Positions 43,601 to 55,066 of a stretch of 64,000 nt of DNA are shown here, one piece after another. The notes beneath the pieces are model-generated. The model made no database searches and had not been told where the DNA came from. It worked only from the letters and a program-made list of their open reading frames with translations. The DNA lies in the NCBI GenBank assembly GCA_029718625.1, contig CM056389.1, positions 16,358,296-16,422,295 on the forward strand, read 5' to 3'. The DNA comes from Synaphobranchus kaupii. Its lineage: Eukaryota; Chordata; Actinopteri; Anguilliformes; Synaphobranchidae. The translations under genes were made by a program, and so were the position numbers. Each line of letters begins with the position of its first letter. The stretch's first letter is position 1.

Positions 43601-44995
43601 AAATCAAATCAGTATTTATTTATATAGTGCATTTCACAATTAGTTGTCACAAAGCACTTCACAGAAAAACCCAGCCTAAACCCTCCACAAGAGAAGCCAA
43701 AGGCAACAGTGGCAAGGAAAAACTCCCTGGTGTAACTAGGAAGGAATCTTGGGAGGAACCAGACTCAAGGGGGGAACCCATCCTCCTCTGGTCGGCTCAG
43801 GGTCTTGGGCTTAAAGACCAGCATGGTCAAAACAGCCAATGTCCATGATAATAGATTTTGCAGCAGCTGTGCAGCAGAAGTGATCTTTTCAGCTTGTATG
43901 GTAAAAGCAGATTACATATACTATACACTGGCACAAGTCCATTTGGAGCTTTAAAGGTCAGAAGCAAAATCTTAAACTTAATTGGTAGCCAATGAAGTGA
44001 TGCTAGTACTGGGGTAATATGCTCATATTTCTTAGTTCTAGTTAAAATGTGAGCGGCTGCATTCTGCACAAGCTGGAGATTATTTAGCAAGGACTTAAGG
44101 CAGCCAGATAGCAGGGCATTACATGAATCTAGCCTAGAAGTAACAAAAGCATGGATCAATTTCTCTACATCCCCTTCTGATAGGAAGTGCCTTATTTTAG
44201 CTATGTTCCTTAACTGAAAGAAAGCTACTCTAGATATGTTTTTTATGTGTGCGCTAAAGGTTAGATCTGGGTCTATAGTAACACCTAGGTCTTTCACAGC
44301 TGAGTTTGGAACAACTAAACAACCATCGAAATTTAAAGTAGATGTACCCAATTTCTCCCTTCGTTTTTTTTGGACCTAAAACCAGCATTTCGCTCTTCTC
44401 TGAGTTTAGGAGCAGGAAATTGGAAAGCATCCAAGCTTTAATATCTGCAATACAAGCCTCTAATAGAGAAAGTGGTAGTGCCTCGCTAGGTTTCGTGGAA
44501 ATGTATATCTGCGTATCATCCGCATAGCAGTGAAAATATACCCCACGTGCCCGAATAATATCACCAAGGGGTAGCATAATGAAGAGTACTGGACCTAGCA
44601 CTGATCCTTGTGGAATATCATATTTCATTACTGAGTAACTTGATACTTCTTCATTTAATTTAACAAACTGCTTCCTATTGTATAAGTATGATCTGAACCA
44701 TGCAAGAGCTTGACCATTTAGTCCAACCCAGCCCTGGAGTCTGTTCAGTAGAATCTCATGATCTATTGTATCAAAAGCTGCACTTAGGTCAAGGAGTACA
44801 ATAACAGACACAGAGTTTTGGTCGGCTGATAATAGTAAATCGTTAATAACAAGTGCCATTTCAGTGCTACGGTCGGGTCTAACTCCTGACTGGAATATTT
44901 CATGGATATGGTTTGAGCTAAGGTATGCACCAAGTTGCTTAGCAACAGCAATCGACGCATATGTGAACGTGAACAACATAAATCATGATTGATTC
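43601..44995 (-). mobile_element. L2-type LINE, 5'-truncated with frameshift
   Basis: Read on the minus strand. From 44979 to about 44300 is reverse transcriptase with recognisable blocks: SGVRPDRSTEMAL, LLDLSAAFDTIDH, FRSYLYNRKQFV, IPQGSVLGPVLF and the catalytic YADDTQIY. From 44351 to 43827, in a shifted phase, is the following thumb/C-terminal part (VKDLGVTIDPDLTF, ASLHWLPIKFKILLLTFK). The 3' UTR (to 43601) has the standard GAACCAGACTCAA...GGCAAGGAAAAACTCCC words. The endonuclease half is missing and the frame is broken near 44340, so it is dead. Confidence 0.9.
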
Positions 44996-45386
44996 CAAAG
45001 AGCAAATCTATTTCGTCCATTGTAATTTAATCACAAAATAGATTATGGGTAATGTTGAATCTGTTGTTTAGTTCGGATTGTATTCGTGTATAACATTTAA
45101 TTTTACATTAGTGCTAATGCATACATAAAATTTTACTTAAAATAACAGAAACATTTTTGCCATGTTTTTGTAAAAAAAAATAATAATTGTCACCATCTTT
45201 GAGAAGCTTATTGTGAAATTATGTGTCATATAAAGTCATAGCTACTTAATTTAATAGTGTATAGAAGGGGTTGGCTGGTTAAAACAGTCACTCCTGATGT
45301 AATTCTTGGAGCCACCGGAGTCCGTTAGGAGGCTCGGGGCCCCTGGGCCGGGGCCAAATCGGCCCGTGAGGGTAACCCCTTCATGG
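44996..45386. other. Unique intergenic DNA, no gene seen
   Basis: AT-rich up to 45250, then a short GC-rich patch (45310-45375, CTGGGCCGGGGCC). No exon signal. Confidence 0.4.
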
Positions 45387-45506
45387 TTCCGACAGTAGCC
45401 TATCCACACAGCTGTAAAAAACGAAATATATATATACTGTATATATATAATAATCCATGTCAGTATTGGCACAGTGACATTATGCTCTGTCTTCTAAGAA
45501 CGTAGG

Positions 45507-47534
45507 TGTAATGGGGCGTGACGTGTGAGGTAGGAGGAGCCAAACGCAGCAAGGGGATTCTAAAAGCCCTAGGGCCACTAAGGCGGGAAACCCCACAGAT
45601 AAGGGAGGAGACAAGACAAGGAACACACACACCACAGCTACAGACTGGCACACTAACACGCAATTGAGTAGAAGCACAAACGCCTGATTTCACAGCAAGA
45701 AATCCAAATAAGGCGAAGGGGAACAAAGAACTGCTACCCCATGCTTCCACGTGCTAAGTAATTATACAGCCAGCAATAATGAACGCCCTGCCTCAGTAAT
45801 GAGGCGCAAGAATAGGCGAGTAGCACAAAAGGTACACATAAAACATCTAACCAACAAACACTGAAAACTAATGCGAATTAGAATGCCAGGAGGCGAAAGG
45901 AACGGAGATCTACCGTTCCAAGGCTACTCTCAGGGACTCGCAGTCAAACGCAAACCTGTCAACAAAAACGTCCAAGCTCCATATACGGAGAAACATGCCT
46001 GGAGAACGAACAGAACTATAGTTCCGAACAAAATCGTACCGCAAGTAAAAAGGACGAAACAGAACAGCTGCACCGGAATTACCGGCTAAAAGACCAACAC
46101 GAGTTTGATAAAGAATAAAAGCCCTACCTCTTGGTAAAGAGGAAATGTAACGAGGCGAAGGAACAGATATAAAATTCCATGGCAGTTTGATAGGCTCGCA
46201 GTCAAATGCAACGACCAGGAAGCAGGAACAGAAAAGCCAGGGGAGATGAGTCCTAATAACTACATCTACATAGGCAAATACACCAGGGAGGACGAGTCCT
46301 AATAGCTACTTCCACATAGGCAAGTACGCCGGGGGGAAGAGTCCGAATAACTACATCCACATAGGCAAGTCCCGCGTTGATCGAGAAAACGTAAAGGGGT
46401 AAACGCCCGATCTCCCAGGAGAGAGAACATTTTACAGGCGAGCCGACGGAGCACCGTCGTCCCATAACTTTACTAGCAAACATGACTAATGCAAGCTTAA
46501 TTGAAAACACACGTCCTAGCCTCTAATAATGGGAAATGTAACGAGGCGGAGGAACAGAGCTAACGTTCTAAGACTATTTTCAAAAGCGCGCAATCCCGCA
46601 CACACATGTCCATAGCATCACCCAAGCTCCATATAAGGAGAGACTCACCCAGAGAACGAACAGAACTACAGTTCCGAACAAAATCGTCCCACAGGTAAAA
46701 AGGGCGAACAGGACAGCTGTAACAAAAGACCAATGCAACCTTAACAGAAAATAGCACGCACTGCCTCTCAATAACGGGAAATGTAATGAGGCGGAGGAAC
46801 AGAGATAACGTTCCATGGTTACTTTCATAAACACGCGATCAAACACAAACAGGTCCATAGCATCGTCCAAGCTCCATATAAGGAGGGACACACCCGGAGA
46901 ATGAACAGAACAACAGTTCCGAACAAAATCGTCCCGCAGGTGAAAAGGACGAACAGGAACAGCTGTAACAAAAGACCAATGCAAACTTAATCGAAAATAA
47001 CCGACCTGCCTCTAAGAATAAATAAAACCCTAAAATCAGTATGATACAAACGCCCTGTCTCTTAGTAAAAGGCAATAGATCTAGGTAAAAACGACAAACA
47101 AAGGACAGACCAGAAAGCGGAGACTGAAATGAGCACACCAAACAGGAATTCAACCTGAAGCTCAAAGCACTAAGGCCAGTACCGCAAAACTCCAATAAAA
47201 GCACAACGGAGCAAAATGGTCTCCTTAAAAACCTAGATCTAATCATACGTTTAAAACTTTAAAAGGGCAAAATAAACCGCACACAAAACAGCACAACTAA
47301 TACCAGAAAATACACCACAGAACAAACAATCACAAAGAACAATTAATATCGAAGCCCAGAACAAAAGGAACATGGGCTTAAATAGCTCACCGGCAACCAT
47401 GTGCAGCTGTGCAACATTGATGAGAACTTCTTCGTGAGAAGAAGGAAAGGAGCCAAAACTCCACCAACGAAGCAGCGCCCACTAGTGGCGACCGAGGAAC
47501 ACAACCGCAAGGGGAAAGGTCACAAACCATGACA
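45507..47534 (-). mobile_element. LTR-like insertion with internal tandem repeats
   Basis: 2028 bp flanked by a perfect 5-bp duplication, GTAGG (45502-45506 and 47535-47539). On the minus strand it starts TGTCATGGTTTGTGACC and ends CACGCCCCATTACA, a TG...CA type. Near the start is an LTR-like core promoter, GAGCTATTTAAGCCCATG. Much of the body is a family of 245-260-bp direct repeats (starts near 45870, 46140, 46520 and 46775) sharing AGCTCCATATAAGGAGAGAC and CAGTTCCGAACAAAATCGT. No gag, pol or env frame exists. It is best read as a solo LTR or non-autonomous LTR element. Confidence 0.8.
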
Positions 47535-47609
47535 GTAGGCTGCAGAATCATTTTCATATAAATAGGTCTACCACTCAGACAAAATTAGAAACATAAGCAC
47601 TTATTTTAA

Positions 47610-48192
47610 TAATAATAATAATAATAATGCATGGCATTTATATAGCGCCTTTCTAGATACTCAAAGCGCTTTACAATGATGAGGGGGAAACTCGCCTCTA
47701 CCACCACCAATGTGTAGCACCCACCTGGGTGATGCAACGGCAGCCATTTTGCGCCAGTATGCTCACCACACATCAGCTGAGGTGGAGAGGGAGAGAATAA
47801 TTTTTTTAGCCAATTAAACTGGGGGATGATTAGGTGACAGATTGAATGAGCCTGGGTTGGGAGTTTAGCCAGGACACCGGGGAAACCCCTACTCTTTACG
47901 ATAAGTGTCATGGGATCTTTAATGACCACAGTGAGTCAGGACCTCGGTTTAACGTCTCATCCGAAAGACGGCATCTCCTACAGCACAGTGTCCCCATCAC
48001 TGCACTGGGGCATTGGGGTTTATTTGACCAGAGGGAAGACTGCCCCCTACTGGCCCACCAACACCACTTCCAGCAGCAACTTAGTTTTCCCCAGAGGTCT
48101 CCCATCCAAATACTAACCAAGCCCACAACCTGCTTAGCTTCAGCCATTCAGCAGGCGCAGATTGCATAGTGGTATGGCTGCTGATAGCCAGC
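47610..48192 (-). mobile_element. SINE3-type retroposon derived from 5S rRNA
   Basis: Read on the minus strand, the 5' end (about 48182 to 48090) is 5S-rRNA-like: GCCATACCAC..., then GAAGCTAAGCAGGTTGTGGGC, then GGTTAGTATTTGGATGGGAGACC. The last word holds the internal polymerase III box C. The body carries TGCCGTCTTTCGGATGAGACG and the 3' tail GCGCTTTGAGTATCTAGAAAGGCGC, ending in (ATT)n. The flanks share an 8-bp TTATTTTA duplication (47602-47609, 48193-48200). It matches the 5S-derived SINE3 class known from zebrafish. It is a retroposon, not a 5S gene. Confidence 0.85.
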
Positions 48193-48340
48193 TTATTTTA
48201 TTTTATTGACATGGAATATAGACTAAGCAATAGCCCAATGTTGGTTTATCACACAAAACATTATTACAGAAAATGATTCTGTAGCCTATGTTCTTAATAG
48301 ATTGAGCCTAATGTCACTGTGCCAATTCTGACGTTATATA

Positions 48341-48875
48341 CACTACCGTTCAAAAGTTTGGAATCACTGAGACATTTTTATATTTTTGAAAACAAATTAT
48401 ACTTTTGTTCACCAAGGGAACATTAAATTGATCAAGAAATACAGTCAAGACATTGATAATGTTACAAACTATTATTTCTATTTCATTCTATTTCTACTTT
48501 TGCAGAGGCTGCTAGAAACCATGGCAACTTTAGCAATTGTAGCCCTTTTTACACAGTCAAGAGTCTTTTGATGTTTTTGGGTCACAGACATCAGGAAGTC
48601 AAGGCATGCAAAGGATATGCAACCAAAAATTAAATATGACGACTTTATTTACATTTATGTTAATTACGTTTGGTGCCCTAAAATAGGGGGATTATGTGTA
48701 AAAATTGGTACAGTTGCTGAAGTAGAAATAGAATGAAATAGAAATAGTAGTTTGTAATTATCAATGGCTTGACTGTATTTTTTGATCAATGTAATGTTAG
48801 CTCTGTGAATAAAAGTATCAATTTCTTTCAAAAACATAAAAATGTCTCAGTGATTCTAAACTTTTGAATGGTAGT
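48341..48875. mobile_element. Long-TIR MITE inserted at TA
   Basis: The left end is CACTACCGTTCAAAAGTTTGG followed by AATCACTGAGACATTTTTAT; the right end is its inverse. The arms continue inward (ACAGTCAAGACATTGATAAT / inverse; TCTATTTCATTCTATTTCTACTTT / inverse). The flanks are TATA / TATA, so TA is the target. The 'ACCGTTCAAAAGTTTGG' end is very common in fish genomes. Its short centre is non-coding. Confidence 0.85.
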
Positions 48876-48924
48876 ATATATATATATTTTGTTTTACAGC
48901 TGTGTGGCTAGGCTACTGTCGGAA

Positions 48925-51425
48925 ATCACTGTATTCGCACACCCTCTAAAAATACCAGTTTTTATGTTCTCTCAATAACCATGTAGCTTATTTAAATTGA
49001 ACATATTAATAATCTAGGCTACAACTATGACCAGTATATGTCTAGGGCTACAACAGGAAAATCAGCGTCATAGAGGCTAACCACCTCATCTTACAGCATT
49101 GAGATCTGGAAAGCTCCAGAGACAGTGCGAATAACGTCAAAATATAATCTGCTTGGAAGTAATAGTTATGCTTACTTTTTATTAGGCTACTGAATGTTAA
49201 ACATAAATTTAAAAGTTAAAAACGTTATTGTTGTAGCTGTTTTAGCCATGTTTGCTAGCAAAGCCAAAACTTTTCCTGCAAAGGGTGTCCGTGAGGCCAG
49301 GTCCCCAGTTGTGCAGCTTGAATGCACTGATGTCGGTAATGAACCAACTCCGATATCCGAACTCCCATGCAAGCAGGGTTAGACAGCAAACATTTTACCG
49401 TAATTACTCAAAATTTTATGCATGAGCTTTTCAACAATCGCAATTTGCACATGCACTTTTCAACATCCGGGAACAGACAACCACTCAGCGAGTCAGTTAC
49501 CCAGATTCAGGTATTCAGGTATTTTGCCTGATTTGCATCCAGGCAAAAATCACCAACCATTTTCTCCATTTTACCAGCCACATACATTTCAAAATATAAG
49601 ACAACCTGGTTGGCCACCTGTCAAAGAGGCTTTTTTTATTAAGTTTTTAATATACAGTATAACATGAATAGTTTCATCATGCTCATATGATATCATTTAC
49701 AAATATTGTCACTATTAAAATGGTGTCTCATGGGACCAAAAGTCCAACCCCTAGTCTACTCACTGCATGGCTATGTCTAATCAAAGCATATAAAATGCTG
49801 TGGAATGTTCACTGTTATTTCAGTGTTCTACCGATGTTATCACTGCCCTTAATATTGCTTGCTTATGAGTCACAGGGCGAAGCCATCACCATGACTACGG
49901 TTATCAAGATACCTGGGAATGTGATTTTGCAAGATGTGAGAACAGTGGCAGAGCCAGGAAATGATCAATGGAGTGGCCAGGATGGGACCAGTAGTCACTT
50001 TTGTAGTCACAGAATATGAACATAAACTGTGTTCCAACTAGAGAAAAAGCTATTTTAGGTGCTTACACAATACATATATTTGGTACACGAATACATTGCC
50101 ATGACATTTGTGAAAGACAAGCCAGAGCGTTGCAGTGAGGGACGCTATAGCAGGCAACAACAGTAAACAACTTTCTTGTTCGATCGGTGCTTTCCTCTGG
50201 TTTGTCTTTCACAAATATCATGGCAAAAAACTAGTTCGCGTAGCTTGTAGCGTCCACGTGCTCATATTTGCGTGAGGTATGTTTTGGCCCTTAGGTGTTA
50301 GGTGTTTCGGCCTAAGACGTTACAATGTTACAATGCAGGAAAAACCATGGAATTAACCAATGACGTTCCAATTCCTTACAACAGCCTAAAATAAATATCA
50401 CGAAAATGCGATGGCGAGTGGGGTAGCCAACGGGGTGGACAGGCTTCAGTGTGGCTTGTTTTTGGGGACCCGGGGCTGGAATGCCTGTAAAGTGCTTTTG
50501 GGACACTGGCTCTGTGCAAAAAGGCCTGTGCAAACTGAGCTGAGCTCAAAGTAAGGTCACCAGCGGTCCCGTATTTGCCGTAAGGCACGGTGCGCAATTC
50601 GCCCGAAAGACCCGGCGTTAAATTTCACCTGCGCCTTTCTCAATCGCGCAGAATGAAGTTTGTGTTTCACTAGGCCTGTTGTGTTTGGCATGTAGAGTAC
50701 AAGCAGAGGAGGACTGGAGAAACATTTAGGAGAAACTAACGATATCCTTTACACCCTTTACTTTTGTGCAATTCAGCAGATGCTCTTGTCTAGAGTGACT
50801 TACAATTCAAAAGACAAGTGCAAAGATCAGGGATCAAGTGCATTAATTCCTGAGAGGCGGACAGTACAAAACATGCAGACTCAATTGCCAACTTGCCAAC
50901 AACTCTATTGAATATTAAACTACGATTTCATTTTCAGTAGGAGAACAAAATTCGCCAAAGTGACTGAAATCCCAACAAACAAGAACAATAAGACCATAAT
51001 GAGCGTTAAACTACACTGTACAAACATCGCCGTCCTCTTGTCGGAGAGCAGTAGAGCCGGTTTCGCTCTTCCACGCCTACTTTACCTCAGTGCCTCTTCT
51101 TTTCTGTTTCTCTGACTACGCCGGAATCTTTATAACCTCTGACCTCTGACCCTTGACCTGGAGCGCGTGTGACCCGGGCCCGCTGCGGCCTGTAGATCAG
51201 AGAAGGAGTTAATCCGGAGGAAGCTCGGTCCGGGCGTTACGCGTGTCCAACGTGTTCCACCCGTAAGCCCCGTTACCGTGACAGCAAGGCCCTTTTTGGG
51301 CATTCATTCAGCAGGCAGTCTGCCTCACTGATCTTGCACCATTTTTTTTTTGATTCGTCCTTTTTCACGGGTGTTCTCCCAATCAAATGATTTATACTAC
51401 AACAGCTGGCAAAAAGAAAAACACT
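48925..51425. other. Intergenic DNA with small repeat fragments, no gene seen
   Basis: Holds the second copy of a dispersed repeat (49546-49632) and a SINE/LINE tail-like word, CAGCAGATGCTCTTGTCTAGAGTG (about 50777-50805). A near palindromic pair at about 50098-50125 and 50203-50228 (TGCCATGACATTTGTGAAAG and its inverse) forms a 130-bp fold-back. A C-homopolymer starts at 51439. No exon signal. Confidence 0.4.
49546..49632 (+). repeat. Dispersed repeat, copy 2
   Basis: Same family and orientation as 29161-29250: CACCAACCATTTTCTCCATT, TTTACCAGCCACATAC, ACAACCTGGTTGGCCACCTG. Family not recognised. Confidence 0.65.
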
Positions 51426-51789
51426 CCTCATTGGTCACCCCCCCCCCCCCCCCCCCCAGAATGTTAGAACATTAAAAAGCACACATCAGAGAAGAGAGGC
51501 ACTATTGTTTCTAATTGGCTTTCTTTGACATGTGTTTCTTTAATGGTATCTTTTATCTAAAGATCTGAAAGATGTGCGGAGCATCGGGCCAGCATGCCCT
51601 CATCCATCAGACGTGTGTGAATATCAAGGTCATCTTTTCATCATTCAATGGCCATCAAAACCAAGGCAAGCAGCAGATGTTAAGTTTCTGCGTGCATGGC
51701 ATGAGCTATTAAAATGCAATATAATATCTCTCTCCTTCCTCTTTTCCCTTTTCACACGCATGCACGCACGCACACGCATGCATGCGTGC

Positions 51790-51873
<84 letters not shown>
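51790..51873. repeat. (CA)n microsatellite
   Basis: Pure CA run of about 38 units preceded by ACGCATGCACGC words. Thr-His and Cys-Val frames through it are artefacts. Confidence 0.97.
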
Positions 51874-51874
<1 letters not shown>

Positions 51875-52449
51875 ATGGCTGGTGTGGGATGCAGTCTTTT
51901 GTTCTAGTCCAGCATTAAAACGCTTGATTTGGCTAATCAACTTAAGAACAAATCATGATTTCCAATTAAGACCTTTGAGTAGTTTAATTAAATGTCAGTC
52001 ATGACAAAACTCTGCATCCTCAGAGAACCCTTTTCGGGGAAGATCAGGGACCCCTAAATGAGACCTTTTTGGGAATCGCAGTGTTTTTGCTCAGCTCTGA
52101 GTATTACACTCCATCTTCAACTGACGCTTTTTTTGCGCAGGTGTTAAAGTCATTACCAGGGGGTGCTAGTCGGCACAGTCTACCCCGGAGCAGTCTACTT
52201 GGGAGTTTCACTGTAATTTACAACCCTCAGCTCAGTGCTTTTTAAAAAATTAGTCACCCCATCGTTACAGAAAACGTTCCTTTCTTATTTTATGGCCTTG
52301 GTGTTTTATTGTTAGTGCAGAAATGTAATACACACACTAACGAACTGAGGGAAGACCTGCGGACTCCACACAAAATAACACGCCAAGCACAGGAAGGCAG
52401 TTCCTACACTGTTAAAGTGTTAAAGCATTTACTTCATTTTTCTCCTGCT
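51874..52449. other. Unique intergenic DNA, no gene seen
   Basis: No exon or repeat signal. Confidence 0.4.
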
Positions 52450-52512
52450 TCCTCTCTCTCTCTCGCTCTCTCATTCTCTCTCTCCCTCCCTCCCTCCCTC
52501 TCTTTCTCTCTT
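52450..52512. repeat. (CT)n/(CCCT)n microsatellite
   Basis: Pyrimidine run with a CCCT tetramer core. Confidence 0.92.
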
Positions 52513-53499
52513 AGGGGTGGGGTACATTGTGTACTTATTTTATGGAAAAAGAGACCACAAGGCAATAATGATAAAACATGTAATGGATAATAAACCGATA
52601 CAAGAGTTGTTCCTTCTAGATCTACCTGAAATAATGTTTGTCCTCTTTTTTCGCATTTCAGTGGTTTTGGGGGAAACAAAGAAGGGGTCTTCGCAGACGG
52701 AGGGCTAGATGAGTCACTTTTCGGGAGGGAGTTGCGTGAGAAGGGGTGTGTTGGTACTCAGGACGGCCCAGTGAGTCAGTTCAGCTCTAGCTGTAGAGAG
52801 GGTCGACTCGTTCCCTTTAAAAAACGCAGAGCTGACGGTTTTTGGTGCGGGGGTCCGGTGACTGGAGAGTGAGCCATACTGGCGGCCAGGAAGAGCTGCC
52901 GGGAAGCATGCGGTAGGCCACATCTCCCAAGGACTGGTCAAGCCTGGCAGTTTAGGTTGAGCCAACTGGTCATGCATTTTCTTTTTTTCGATACATAGAC
53001 TGATCCACATGCCCTCCCCCCTCCCCCCTCCCCCCTTCCCCCAGCCCCCCTTCCCCCAGCCCTTGCCCCTCTGTGGCTTTCGGATGCAATATGGTCTTAA
53101 TCAGTGGTTTCCCAAACCCTTTGAGTCCATGACCAACTTACCAAGCAAGCAGAAAGACGCAGCCTGGCATATGATCTCTACCTTTCAAATGTCTCTACAA
53201 GTGACTCAGATTTGTCTGCGACAGTGACTTTTTGCTTAGTCTAGCATTGTTTGTCTCGCACTCTTATATAAACCATCCTAGATAATGCATCAACAAAATA
53301 CGTAGCGGAAAATATAAGTAAATGCACATTACAATGCTCTGTAATTCTTTTTAATCATGTGTGCATGTGCCCTGAAACTTTCTACTACCAGCTAGTATAC
53401 TATCTCAGACTGAAAAATGTTCAGCCCACTTGATTATTTGCTGTGTTAGATCCCGATTACATGACATACAACAGATTACATTTCTGCTACCATCCATTC
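52513..53499. other. Intergenic DNA with C-rich tract, no gene seen
   Basis: A pyrimidine tract at 53011-53070 consists of CCCCCCT and CCCCAG repeats. A minus-strand frame at 52714-53010 has no splice support. Nothing recognised. Confidence 0.4.
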
Positions 53500-53745
53500 C
53501 ACCTTTAGTTTAAACCGGGCCGGCCAGCAAAGGATGGGCTCCCCCTCTCTAGCCAGGTTTCCTTCCGAGATTTCTTCCCATTGGGGAGCTTTTTCTCACC
53601 ACCATTTCAGTGTTTTTCTTCACATCGGGGAGTTTTTACATTTTCTGTTTCTGTTTACATTCTCCTTCTGTTTCTGTCCAGCATCTTTGTGACAGTTCTC
53701 TGTCAAAAGTGCTATACAAATAAAATGTAATTGAATTGAATAACT
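53500..53745 (+). mobile_element. LINE 3' UTR fragment (L2/Rex-like)
   Basis: Contains the conserved order of fish LINE 3' ends: GGATGGGCTCCCCCTCT, AGCCAGGTTTCCTTCC, TTTCTTCCCATTGGGGAG, then AAGTGCTATACAAATAAAATG. It is 5'-truncated. Opposite orientation to the L2 copy at 43.6-45.0 kb. Confidence 0.7.
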
Positions 53746-55066
53746 TAAGGTAAATGAAAGTATGTTATAAACTATGTTAAGTATATTACACACAGATGTT
53801 ATTTCATCATATGTCATCTAGCGACCCACCTCAACCCCCACCCTTAGCCCATCACTGGATCCTGACTGGCAGTTGGGGAACCACCGGTGCAGACTGAGGA
53901 GAAAGTGGACCTGTTCCCCGGCGCTGCCTTTAGCACAAAGCACCAGCCCTTCTCTGCTACGGAATACCCCCGTGAATAAACAGGTAAATAAATCATCCTA
54001 CCGGGGAGGTGGGAGCTGGCTCGTCCGCCGGAGATGAAAGGGAGGGAGGCCGTGTGACCTTTGAACTTGGCAGAGGACCTGAAGCGATTCCTTGAATCAT
54101 GAGAAAGGTGGAGAAAAAAAATAATTTTGCCTCTCCTTTTCTTTTTTTGTGTGCTTTGAGATAAAAAACCATGAGATAAAAAACAAGCATAAATGATTGC
54201 TTATTAGTGCATGATTGTGTTATGACTAAACTATATACTGCCTTAAATTTGTTATTGACTTAAGTCCATCACTCTTGATTAATGTCTTTCTTTTTATGAA
54301 ATTGATTCTTGGGTCCCAGATTCTTATATTACAAACCAAAGCACAGATCCTCTTTTGCGTTCTCACGTGGATATCACTTCAAGCTACGCTAGACTCACCA
54401 TTCTCCCTCACACACATGTACACACACACACACACACACACACACGTGTGGAGTTTTTGAGGTGCACGCACACACGCTAACACACACTCTCATACACAAA
54501 CACACACACACCATGTGTGAAGTTTGAAGTGACTGAATGTACTCTGAGGCCCATTGGGACCTCCACTGTTTCCATTTTGACATATTCCACAGAGTTTGTT
54601 CATAAAAATGTAAACCCACAGGGGGTTGTTGGTGGTAGCAAGGAGATGAAACAATGCCAGATTACTTACAGGTCTTGTAAGCGATGAAAGTGTATTTGGC
54701 AACTTGGCAACTGTCGACCCATGAACTCTTGCATTTTCGTCTCGAATTTACTCGAAGGTCAAGGGATCAAATGTGTCTCCTCCAACAGGTTCCCTGAGCG
54801 ACTTCCCAAGCAGGAATGGCTGCCCTGGAGATCTGAGACATCAATATCCCCCCTGTGGCACACTGCAAGCAAGGTATGGTGGACCTTAAAAAAGTAAAAT
54901 GGAGAAAAGGCCATTGTGAGATCAGCCTGCTTAAAGCGGCGATAGGGGGACTTCTGTTTAAATGCTTACCTGAATACTAATGCTTGCTCTTGGTCATCAT
55001 GGCGCCGTTAATAATTAGATTGGGTTAGAGAAAATACGCCATACTGTATCTAAGGACGACACCGGG
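53746..55066. other. Intergenic DNA with CA repeats and one exon-like segment
   Basis: Holds short CA arrays (54412-54445, 54465-54510) with an ACACGTGTGGAG interruption and A-rich DNA. An exon-like segment at 54789-54873 is listed separately. Otherwise unique. Confidence 0.4.
54789..54873 (+). other. Exon-like segment, 85 nt
   Basis: A good acceptor (TGTCTCCTCCAACAG) and a good donor (GCAAG/GTATGG) enclose 85 nt. In one phase these read SLSDFPSRNGCPGDLRHQYP followed by PCGTLQA without a stop. No partner exon with matching phase was found on the plus strand and the peptide is not recognised. It could be a 5'UTR exon, an orphan alternative exon or chance. Confidence 0.25.

Larger units (their letters stand above)
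45387..48924. mobile_element. Palindromic MITE family X, expanded by three nested insertions
   Basis: The outer ends are inverted repeats: TTCCGACAGTAGCCTATCCA at 45387 and its inverse TGGCTAGGCTACTGTCGGAA ending at 48924. The left arm (45387-45506, then 47540-47601) and right arm (48201-48340, then 48876-48924) match over ACAGCTGTAAAA, TA repeats, ATTGGCACAGTGACATTA, AAGAAC(G/A)TAGGCT(G/A)CAGAATCATTTTC. Removing the LTR-like, SINE3 and TA-flanked insertions (with their duplications) leaves about 377 bp. A partial copy without insertions is at 35455-35640. Confidence 0.82.

Noticed and set aside
45871..47246. Open frames of 65-135 codons on both strands
   Set aside because: They fall in the non-coding internal repeats of the LTR-like insertion and repeat the same peptides with each unit; no gag or pol motif is present.
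48090..48182. A 5S rRNA gene
   Set aside because: 5S-like words are present, but the middle of the gene is replaced or degraded and it is joined to a SINE body and tail with a target duplication.
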